DNA of 64,000 nt from positions 3,038,001-3,102,000 of the forward strand of contig NC_031674.1 in assembly GCF_001640025.1 (NCBI RefSeq), in the 5' to 3' direction. The notes under the pieces were generated by a model. It did not search any database. It had not been told where the DNA came from and worked only from the letters and a program-made list of their open reading frames with translations. The translations under genes were made by a program, and so were the position numbers. Of the stretch, positions 42,818 to 51,620 are shown piece after piece (within the stretch, counting starts at the first letter, position 1; each line of letters starts with the position of its first letter). Origin of the DNA: Sugiyamaella lignohabitans (Eukaryota; Ascomycota; Dipodascomycetes; Dipodascales; Trichomonascaceae).

Positions 42818-43714
42818 ATGTATAGCCTTCATCGAAATTTCGTCAGACTAGGGTTAAGAAGCTCGTCTAGCAGGACTGTTGGAACTACTCTGTCCATTCG
42901 GGCATATTCTACCCCTGAGTCTAATGTTCTCACTGAGACAAATAGACTTGAAAAAACCCTTGAAAAGTTTTGGACTAAAGTGGGAGTGTCACAATATCAA
43001 GGAAGCGAGGATGGCTTATCAGGTCACGTTATAACTTTAGATTCAAAACCTATTAAAACCCCCTTGGGATTTCCTTTGGTGGTACCCGAATATAAACAAA
43101 GCAGTGCAGCATTGGCGCACTTAATTGCCCAAGAATGGTCGTTGCTGTCGAACTTGAAAATTAAAAGACATAATCTTCCGATTACGGGTCTTGCTTCAAG
43201 GGCCGTTGATCTTCAATACTCTCCGGAGGGTGTACAGGAGATTGATCGTACGATTGAATTACTGCTGCCATATTTGGATACTGATACTTTGATTACTTTC
43301 GCTCCGCATAAGGACTGCGATGGAACATTGAGACCAGCTCAGGAAGAGCTTTACTGGCCCGTTATTAAGGAAGCAGAAAAGTTTTGGGACGTAAAGCTTA
43401 ATGTATTAGATAGTGAAACCACCTTGTTCGGTAGCAAACAATCTCTAGAAACCCGTCAAAAGGTTGAAAACTGGTTAAGGTCTTTGGACATTTGGCAGTT
43501 CACTGCTTTGGAAAGGGCAACGACAGCTGCAAAGTCCCTAATCGCTGGTATGAATATTGTTACGCATAAAAGAACGCCCGACGAAGTAGCTAAGCTTGTT
43601 AATTTGGAAACAACTTTTCAAACCGAACAATGGGGTGAAGTTGAGGATACCCATGATGTTGAACATGCTGATATTCGAAGGCTGCTAGGAAGCGCTTATA
43701 TTTTGGCCAAATAG
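42818..43714 (+). CDS. ATP12: Mitochondrial F1-ATPase assembly chaperone Atp12
   Basis: 298 residues. Atp12 binds free F1 alpha subunit in the matrix before alpha-beta assembly. The N-terminus (about 1-30) is rich in Arg, Ser and Leu and free of acidic residues, a presequence (MYSLHRNFVRLGLRSSSSR). The mature part shows family marks: KFWTKVGV, LDSKPIKTPLGFPLVVP, ALAHLIAQEW, NLPITGLASRAVD and YLDTDTLITFAP. The C-terminal helical part ends DVEHADIRRLLGSAYILAK. ATG context is AAAAATG. No intron. It converges with the DH/PH-like gene, with 128 bases between. Confidence 0.93.
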   Translation: MYSLHRNFVRLGLRSSSSRTVGTTLSIRAYSTPESNVLTETNRLEKTLEKFWTKVGVSQYQGSEDGLSGHVITLDSKPIKTPLGFPLVVPEYKQSSAALAHLIAQEWSLLSNLKIKRHNLPITGLASRAVDLQYSPEGVQEIDRTIELLLPYLDTDTLITFAPHKDCDGTLRPAQEELYWPVIKEAEKFWDVKLNVLDSETTLFGSKQSLETRQKVENWLRSLDIWQFTALERATTAAKSLIAGMNIVTHKRTPDEVAKLVNLETTFQTEQWGEVEDTHDVEHADIRRLLGSAYILAK

Positions 43715-43842
43715 GGCGCTTGTAACCATATTGGCTACTGTAAATAGTTGTGAAAATCTGAGAATTAATGCAAATCATTTGTGAATTCGAGTGCAAGTGG
43801 GTCAATTAGGATCTTTGTTGTATATAAAAATAAATATGTATA

Positions 43843-46800
43843 TTATGAGATAAGTTGGTCACTGGTGAGAAGCTCAAAGACATATGACGCTTCTTTCTCG
43901 CCTTTGAATTGTAATAAATTAGTGATGTCACTATCCGACTGTCCTACAAGTCGAAGAGAGATACCTACTTTGCCAACTCGCTTAAAAAACGTCCCACTAA
44001 TATCCTTCTCGTATATTATAGGGTCTGGCAAGTTACTGATCTCCCTGACAAGAATCGTTTTAGAAGTCGAATTAGGAACCGAATATACGCTAAGTCTTGT
44101 CAATTGTCCATCCTCTGGCCATTGTCCGTCTTCCAGTTTTTGAATTAGTTTGCATCTTAGGTTGTTCAATAAGAGTAACTCAGCACCGTCAGATATAGGG
44201 CTACCACTGGACGTATTTGGATTGAGCTTAGAAGGAACAAACGGTAAATGCAAAGGAAATTCTGTGCTTGTGGGAGATCCTGAAACAGGAGATGGGGAGC
44301 CACTTCTAGGAGCAATCAATGGTGGGCGAAGCGTATACTGTTGGAATTGAGCCCCGTTTTGGGTCGCCACAGCTGATGAAAGACTTCCAAGAGACGAATC
44401 TCTATCATTTAAACTGGGCGGACCATGGAGATGGCTTTCATTGACACTGTTAAACAAGGGTTGATTCTTTAGGTCTTTACGAATTGCAGCCCAGAACTTC
44501 TCCGCGGCCTCCACATCTTTAATACGGAACATGATAGTTCTATTCGGAGATTTGATTTGAATATCATGGGCTGTCGATCTACGAACTTCATGGCTTGGAA
44601 GTAAATTCAATTCCAGCACTGCAACGTTGGTGCTTGGCCCAGCCAGAATCACTGCACCCTCACCATTCATATCTACTTGGGTAGAGAACTCCTTATTAGC
44701 AGTCAAGGATACCCACTTACCGTCCTTCCAAGTGGAAATGAGGGAATTACCCCGAAAGAGAGTAATGCTTCCGTTTTCTGCCTTTTTACGATTCCAGAAT
44801 TCTTGAACAGAACAGGCTGGTGCTTGTTCAAGGCTGATCGAGTTGGAAGATGACTGATTTGACCGCGGTAAGGACCTAAAAGACATGCTTGATACACTTC
44901 CTTCCTCTATGGTCGAATTATTGGACTCCTCATATATAGCAGTAGGAAGTTTGGGAGAAGGTGCTGGAGACATCTCCTGGACGACTGGAGGGCCAGGAGA
45001 TGGAGATGCTAATATGTCTTGAACAGTAGAATCATGAAAGCTCTCGTTTTCCTGTGGCGGAGTCAAGCCGATTATGTCAAATTCTATCTTGTTCCCTTTG
45101 CCTTTCTTGATTATTTTCTTCAGGCTACCAGATACCTTTCTTACAAATCTTGAAGTTCCATTGAACTTCGGTGTAAGTGGTGTACCCTGAAGTTTCGAAT
45201 TAGACGACTCTTGAGCAGGAATCCTCGCAATATCATCTCCAAATGATGGAATCTCACGATTACTCGGTGACCACGACGGATTACCATTACTAACGTGGTC
45301 TCTAGCCGTCAAAGGTAATGACATAGAACTTACGTTGTTATTATCTGAATTGGAGCGGGGTATACTTGGAGAGTCGCCACTGTCACTCTCATCATCAGAA
45401 TCATCATTGGTCCCTAAGACATACATTGAATTAACCATTCTACTGTTACCAGCTCTAGGACTGCCAGATCCTCTTCGTAGTAACATATTTCTAGCTCTTA
45501 CTGCCTCATTTTCTTCGGACGGGCTAACATCTCTAGAGTTGGAAAGAAGCGGCCGTTTATCGGTTGAAATAATGCTGGCCTCATCACTTGGAGATAGTAC
45601 TAATCGTCGTTTTTCGTTAAGAACGGGGAGAGGAATTTCAGGTGGGGCCGATGAAGGTTTGGCACTTAACTTTTCAAGTGAAGCATTTGACATGGAAAGA
45701 TAAAGAGAGCTTGTATTATTTCCTTGGACGGCCTTGCGAGCAACCTGCTTTCGCTTAGTGGGAACAATTTCAGCTAAGCCGACATTTTTAGTTGGTGTAG
45801 TCTCCGGAGTTGGCAGTTGAACGGTCTTCTCAGCCTCCTCTGCTTCGCTTTCTCTTCGAATTTGAATTAGTTTCTGTTCTTTCTCAAAGATTTCCTTCTC
45901 GATCTCTTTTCTAGTCTGTTGAGCTTTCTTGAGGCGGTCTGTGGATAAACTATTTGATTTGTTTGATAGTACTGGTGTATCGTCTATTGGGACATCAGTT
46001 GCCTCAAATTCTGGGTCAAGGAACTCTTTGAGTTGGTCCATTAACGATGGTGTTAGCGGTACACTCAACCGATTCATAGAGGGAGGTTTTGGCAACAACC
46101 CATCTGCGGGGGGAGAAGGCGGTAGGTTTCCAAATGTAATACCAAGACCAGCCGAAAAGCCACCCTCTCTTTTCACAGGCGTAGAATTCATATATTCATT
46201 CGAGAATAATTGCGAGAGTTTCCAACGCCAGGCCCTGATTCTGTTCCCATCTGACGAATGTAGTATGATCTTCTTCGAGGGAGCAACTGTGTAGGTATTT
46301 AAAGATATGGTAGATTCAGACAACTGTTGGCTATTCTCGTAAACAATCTCTCCAACTCTAAAAGAAGGAAACATCAGCGCTCTGCCCGGATATTCGAGAC
46401 TACAAATAGCTAAATCTGTCCTCTCGTGATCTACTAGCAAAAGTACCTCAACGGCAACTTTTGTTTGAGACTCCTTGCAGTGGTGTATATCCATGCTGAA
46501 ACAATCGCGGAGAATTATCTTTGAGACATCGAACCCGCCTGAAACAGGCAATAAGCTGTCAAAATCACGTACTTTGGAGAAAATAAAAGTATTCTTGTCA
46601 GCATTTTCCAGTTCCTCTGCGAGCTTTGTCTGTGAGTTATTGGTCAGGCTATGAATAAGCCCCGCGCCAATTGATGAGCTATGGTGATTTTCGATGTTTG
46701 TGAGGGTTTTGGCAAGGTATGACAGCCTAGATAACGGCCGCTTTTTCAAATAGGCCAGCTGGTCGCTGTCTTCCAGCGAGTATGTGTATGCCTTAATATA

Positions 46801-47204
46801 ATGGTGATAACATGGAGCAGCTTGCAAAATCTGGAATAGTTAGTTCGCCAATGTTCGAAAAAATTTCACATTTGGAACAATGTTTCAAACAATCTTCAGA
46901 AACTACTCACCCAATTCGGTAGTCCGCTGATTGTATCTGGTAGTCTAATATGCAATTCTCGTAGGGAGTCAACTATTCTATAAAGTTGACTGCCTGGCTC
47001 TATTCTTGATCTTAGGTCAGAGAGGTCATTTATATAGACTCTATCAGTATTTCGAAGCTCGGCTAAGTAGATGATGGCCTCGTCACGGTCGAGATTACCA
47101 CTGTTGTTACCAAAATTCGTCCCTTTCTTTGGCTCGGTAATTTCCATATCTGGGGTGGGTTTTCCTGGAAGGTCGAATGTGACCACTCTTGTTTTCAGAG
47201 CCAT
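43843..47204 (-). CDS. Large DH/PH-like signalling protein, two exons
   Basis: 1,093 residues. Exon 1 47204-46911 (98 codons), intron 46910-46831 (80 nt: GTGAGT, AACTAAC, CCAG), exon 2 46830-43843; the join reads GLPNW-ILQAAPCYHHYIKAY. I know no exact name. Residues about 40-160 are helical, and KKRPLSRLSYLAKTLTNIENHH resembles the last conserved helix of Dbl-homology domains (KPxQRLxxYPLLLKxLL). A PH-like fold would follow (about 180-305, ending IRAWRWKLSQLF with the typical Trp). The middle (about 330-700) is Ser/Pro-rich with a short coiled coil (EIEKEIFEKEQKLIQIRRESE). A second PH-like domain lies near 760-880 (EFWNRKKAENGSITLFRGNSLISTW) and a third beta-rich domain at the C-terminus. A fungal Rho-type exchange factor or scaffold is the inference, not proven. 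Confidence 0.75.
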
Positions 47205-48216
47205 AATATTGGGTTGTATGGGAATATGTTTAGTTCGACAATACAAGAGACGCTAAACAGCTACATTGGCCATCCCACAGTATTTATTCATCTACCTTGA
47301 ACCGCTATCTATACCGCCGCCATCCACTGTTAATTCCATTATAGCTGTGAGTTCCGATTATTAGGGCCAAGTACGTTATACATTTTTAGTTGATGATGAA
47401 TCTAGGGGTCGTCGTGCAGAGATCTACCGAATAGGAAGTCTACTGGAACGAAGGAGAGTGGTTAAAGTTGCATATCACTACTTAACATAGCAACTAAGTG
47501 CATGAAATGCTTAGTCTACCTGTCAAGCACTAGACTTCATACAGTAAGTAGGAGGTGTTTTTATGCACAGTCAAGCAAGGGGTAGATGGGAATGTCAAGA
47601 TAAAAGAGGTTGCTTGTAGAAAAGGCTGGATATAATGACGATCATCCACTGACTTGTACGAATCGGCTCTGGGGTTATTACTACGCCTTGGACATTGACA
47701 GTAAACAAACAACGGCTTGGAACGCATATGTATGCCGCCTGAGTATCGAACAACCCAGAGCATTCAGATTTTACGCTGGCTTGGTACAAGTATTTTTTTT
47801 AAAAGACGTCTCAAGGTCGGCCCTCTTTTCGCATCTAGCTCAGAAATTTTAGTTTTCCTCCAAGCTTACTCGAACAATAGGCTACACGGCAGATCTTGAA
47901 CTTTAAAAACTACACGAAGTTGGCGTTAGTTTTGAGGAGTATGCAGTAAAATAGACCTCTGCAGGCAAAATGCGCCGTTAGGGTTGCCATAGAGATTTGT
48001 TTTCATACTGATAAAACCACGCCAGTTATTGAGCACCATATAAATCGATAAATCGATCGGAAATTTACACAACATCGAGACCGATAGAATAGATTCCAGG
48101 AATTTAAGAAAGAGTAGCATCATTTGTCCAGCATATCGGTCCGAACTGGTTGTAGACCGAAGAGCACTTCCGCCCTTTTTTTTTTTTCTGCCTTAGTTGC
48201 TACCTTAGTAAGAGCG

Positions 48217-48234
48217 CAGCAGCAGCAGCAGCAG
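48217..48234. repeat. (CAG)6 trinucleotide repeat
   Basis: Six perfect CAG units in noncoding DNA upstream of DUO1. Confidence 0.85.
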
Positions 48235-48374
48235 CCCGCCTCAGACAACCGCTGCCCTTCCCTGTGGACTAGCCCTTAGCGTGCCATAGCGTGGTGTGCT
48301 TAATTAGGATTCAGTTGCACTAGCCAGATAAATACCAATTAACGCGATTTTTAATTTGGCGCCTTCCATTCTTG

Positions 48375-48380
48375 ACGCGT
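48375..48380. promoter_or_regulatory. MluI cell-cycle box upstream of DUO1
   Basis: ACGCGT, about 125 bases before the DUO1 ATG; matches the MBF site and fits a cell-cycle-regulated kinetochore gene. Confidence 0.45.
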
Positions 48381-48436
48381 TTCTTCTAGTCAATTGAGTT
48401 CACTACAGGTCCCTAATATATTGGCTTCTCATTGCA

Positions 48437-48456
48437 CACGTGATATATTGCACGTG
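48437..48456. promoter_or_regulatory. Paired CACGTG boxes upstream of DUO1
   Basis: Two CACGTG E-boxes, at 48437-48442 and 48451-48456, 47 bases or more before the DUO1 ATG. Cbf1-type bHLH factors bind this sequence in yeasts. Being so near the start, they may overlap the transcription start. Confidence 0.45.
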
Positions 48457-48502
48457 ACGGTTCAAGATCGCGTTGCCTTCGGAACATATTCAGGTTGACT
48501 AC

Positions 48503-49237
48503 ATGAACACGGATGCTATTGGACGCAATATGGGAGACAAAAAGCAGGCTGTCACAGACCTAGCGAACTCTTTGGAGTCGTTCAAAACAAGTACCACAAG
48601 TGCTAAGCACAAGACTTTGGTTGGTCATGAAAGGCAGACCGCATTGAATGCCGAGCTTGACCAGGTACGACAAATTAATGGTTTAGTTCAAGATGTTCTC
48701 CAATCTGTTAACCATACTAATTCGAATCTTGAGAGTGCTCTGATAAGCTCTACGAATTCTAATCAACTATTAGATATGTGGGTGCGAATTCTTTCTCAAA
48801 CCGAGCATACGCAACGGTTGTTGAGTAATAGAAATTGGCAGGGACAAACAAAAGACGAGCAGCTTATCGCTGAGAGGGCTTTGGAAAAAGCTCGTCAGGA
48901 GGAACTTGAGCGGCAAAAGCGTGAACAACTCCGTCAATTAGAATTAGAAAACCAACGTCGTGAACAGATACTTGCCGAAAAGAGGCGTGCTAAAGAAGAA
49001 CTTCTTCAAAAGCGCATATATGGAAAACGGGCGCCGTCTGTTCCTATAACATCTGCCACATCCGCTGGTACAGGATCCACTAGAAGAAATGCTAGTGGTT
49101 TGACTGGAAATTCAGCACTGAATCAGAGACCGACTCGCCCAAACAGACCTACAGAGGAAACAAATAGCTCGTCACTAAACTCCACTAGCCGTATTCGACC
49201 ACCAACGGGGATTACAAGATCGAGATATATTTCATAA
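48503..49237 (+). CDS. DUO1: DASH complex subunit Duo1
   Basis: 244 residues from the ATG at 48503. The DASH/Dam1 complex forms rings on microtubules and couples kinetochores to their ends; it needs beta-tubulin, whose gene is next on the same strand. The core (about 20-120) carries the family block LNAELDQVRQINGLVQDVLQSV and LLDMWVRILSQTEHTQRLL. A charged coiled coil follows (about 125-172, with LERQKREQLRQLELENQRRE), then a Ser/Thr/Arg/Pro-rich basic tail (about 175-244) of the kind that Aurora/Ipl1 kinase phosphorylates in other DASH subunits. The frame is open upstream to a TTG at 48473, but no ATG lies there. Confidence 0.93.
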   Translation: MNTDAIGRNMGDKKQAVTDLANSLESFKTSTTSAKHKTLVGHERQTALNAELDQVRQINGLVQDVLQSVNHTNSNLESALISSTNSNQLLDMWVRILSQTEHTQRLLSNRNWQGQTKDEQLIAERALEKARQEELERQKREQLRQLELENQRREQILAEKRRAKEELLQKRIYGKRAPSVPITSATSAGTGSTRRNASGLTGNSALNQRPTRPNRPTEETNSSSLNSTSRIRPPTGITRSRYIS

Positions 49238-49761
49238 TTTGTCTTTCCTTTTGAATTCTTTTCTCTTTGTACATTTGACGACGCCTCCGACTTTCCTGCA
49301 TTTATTTTTTCCTTTATAACTGGAACCGAGCTAATTATATAGCCTCCTAATTTTCTTATAAAATATTTATTGAGTTCTTGCTATTTTATATCGTTTTTCG
49401 AATCCCCTTCAAATACCCCCTGAAATTCTTAGATAAGTTACTAGACCCTTACCGCTATCACTTGTTAACCAGGCACTACAATTCAGCCACAACCCGTTCA
49501 CTATAAAGGGTGCTTAGATAGTAAATCGCGTGTCTTGCGTCCATTTGTGTACTCCCAACCGCTACCCAACTATCTGCACCCACTATCCGGCCGTGTGTTG
49601 TTTTCTCCCTGAAAACAGGGGCGCGTCAATAAGCGACGGTAAATTCACACAAACACAACATCCCCTAAAACATACCATTGAAATCAGACATATCACTCGC
49701 AACTGCCAAATACTTATAAAACGAATTATACAGCATTTGTGGGTTTTATTAATTTCAAACA
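49238..49761. other. Intergenic, DUO1 to TUB2
   Basis: About 520 bases: DUO1 3' end (A/T-rich 49300-49400) and TUB2 promoter (pyrimidine-rich blocks 49540-49680). No gene or RNA seen. Confidence 0.5.
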
Positions 49762-51408
49762 ATGCGTGAAATTGTGTCCATTCAGTGCGGTCAAGCTGGT
49801 AAGTTTAAGTTGCGTGAATCTGTTTTATCTCCGAGGTCCACGACATAAATACTAACTCATTCTCTAGGGTATGTTTTGAACCTGTTACTATACTATAGTT
49901 TTCAAGAACGCGCTAAATCTGCTTGCAGCTCTGGTCATTCTCTCGAGGGATTGGTTTGTTCGGGTGCTTGTTGATTTTGACGATAGCTCGACTGGCCATT
50001 CTAGTACAGTGGCAGTTACTAACAAACTTGCAGTAACCAAGTTTCCACCGCATTCTGGAATACCATTATTCAGGAGCATGGGCTTGACAATGATGGCCAT
50101 GTAATTCCTTCGGAGGGACTCTACTATAATACCAATGGTACCAATACAAAATTGGCTACTGATAGAATTGATGTATTTTTCTCGGAGGCATCCAACAAAA
50201 AATATGTTCCTCGTGCTGTGGCTGTTGATTTGGAACCTGCTACTTTGGATGCTATTAGAAGTGGTCCCCTTGGCCAGATCTACAGACCAGATAACCTGAT
50301 CTCCGGAGAAAGTGGTGCCGGAAATAACTGGGCCAAGGGTTTCTATACCGAGGGTGCTGAACTAATGGATACGGTTATGGATGCTGTTCGTCGTGAGGCA
50401 GAACAGGCCGATTCCTTACAAGGATTTCAAGTAGCCCACTCACTCGGTGGTGGTACTGGTAGTGGTCTCGGTACTCTTCTTCTTAACAGAATTCGTGAGG
50501 AGTATAGTGATAGAATGTTGAGTACCTATTCAGTCCTTCCATCTCCTAAAGTATCAGACACTGTTACTGAACCTTACAATGCAGTTCTTTCCTTCCACCA
50601 ACTTGTTGAGAACTCTGATGCCACTTACTGCTTGGATAATGAGGCTCTTTATGATATTTGCTCAAAGACTTTGGGCATTCAGCAGCCCACTCACAACGAG
50701 TTGAATCAGCTGATCGCCATGGTCATGTCAGGCGTCACCACTTGCTTAAGATACCCTGGCCAATTGAATGGTGATTTACGAAAACTGGCAGTCAATTTGG
50801 TTCCATTCCCTAGATTGCATTTCTTTACCGTTGGTTTCGCTCCACTCTTCTCTAAGGGATCTCGCGCGTTTCATAATCTCACTGTTCCTGAGCTAACTCA
50901 ACAACTTTACAACCCAGCCAATATTATGGCTGCTTGTAATCCATTCCATGGAAGATATTTGACTATCTCAACTATTTTCAGAGGAAAAGTTGCCATGAAA
51001 GAGGTTGAAGACGCTAATTATGCTGCTCGTACCAAGAACTCTGCTTATTTTGTGGAATGGATTCCCAATAACTTCCAAACCTCAGTTTGTAATATCCCAC
51101 CTAAGGGTCTCACTACTTCCGCAACATTCATTGCGAACACCACTGCTGTACAAGAATTATTTTCCAGAACTTCCGCTCAATTTTCTGCCATGTTCAAGAG
51201 AAGAGCCTTCCTTCACTGGTATACTGGTGAAGGTATGGAACAGGCTGAATTTACCGAGGCTGAGTCCAATCTAAACGACTTGATCTCGGAATATCAACAA
51301 TACCAAAATGCTACGGCGGATGACGATGAGGTCGATGGTGAATATCTTGAGGAAGAGCAGTATTTGGATGATGATGGAGCAATGGATTACAATGGCACAG
51401 AGCAGTAA
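49762..51408 (+). CDS. TUB2: Beta-tubulin, three exons including a single-nucleotide exon
   Basis: 470 residues. Exon 1 is 49762-49798, exon 2 is the single G at 49868, and exon 3 is 50034-51408. Only this path gives [24 protein letters not shown] in frame, with Gly13 split over three exons (G, G, T). Tubulin marks: [12 protein letters not shown] (GTP loop), the [25 protein letters not shown] block, PFPRLHFF and [14 protein letters not shown] with a long acidic tail. Compared with beta-tubulins generally, position 6 is Ser, not His, and position 12 is Ala, not Cys. The H1-S2 loop ([20 protein letters not shown]) is about 11 residues longer than usual. Alpha-tubulin is excluded by the overall sequence. 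Beta-tubulin binds exchangeable GTP and forms microtubules with alpha-tubulin. Confidence 0.95.
49799..49867 (+). other. TUB2: TUB2 intron 1
   Basis: 69 nt: GTAAGT at 49799, TACTAAC at 49850-49856, ends CTAG at 49867. Confidence 0.9.
49868..49868 (+). other. TUB2: Predicted 1-nt microexon of TUB2
   Basis: A single G lies between the TAG ending intron 1 (49865-49867) and the GTATGT starting intron 2 (49869). It supplies the middle base of the Gly13 codon. Direct joining of exon 1 to exon 3 shifts the frame and reaches a stop after about 24 codons. Confidence 0.75.
49869..50033 (+). other. TUB2: TUB2 intron 2
   Basis: 165 nt: GTATGT at 49869, TACTAAC at 50017-50023, ends GCAG at 50033. It has stops in the frame that would follow intron 1 alone. 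Confidence 0.85.
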
Positions 51409-51620
51409 TAATTGTAATTGTCAGTCTATAAGTTATCCTTGAATTGAAATTTAAGTATCTAGCACTAGCAAATAATGACATTTTTTTTTTGATTTCTACA
51501 TCTAGAGTAGCTTGCTAGCAGGCATATTAGCCCTCTTAAAATCTATGATATGAAATTATCATAAGAACTCATCTATTCATTCGTTATACGTATATATATA
51601 TAATTTGATTATATTCGCAA

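Larger units (their letters stand above)
47205..48502. other. Divergent intergenic region, DH/PH-like gene to DUO1
   Basis: About 1.3 kb. Frames inside (for example 47530-47763, 47610-47852 and 47926-48123) look like chance. The part next to DUO1 is dense in signals: a T-run at about 48177-48187, (CAG)6 at 48217-48234, an MCB box at 48375-48380 and two CACGTG boxes at 48437-48442 and 48451-48456. Confidence 0.5.

Noticed and set aside
50785..50787. CUG-Ser genetic code
   Set aside because: CTG here encodes the invariant Leu of the RKLAVN block in beta-tubulin, so the standard code applies.
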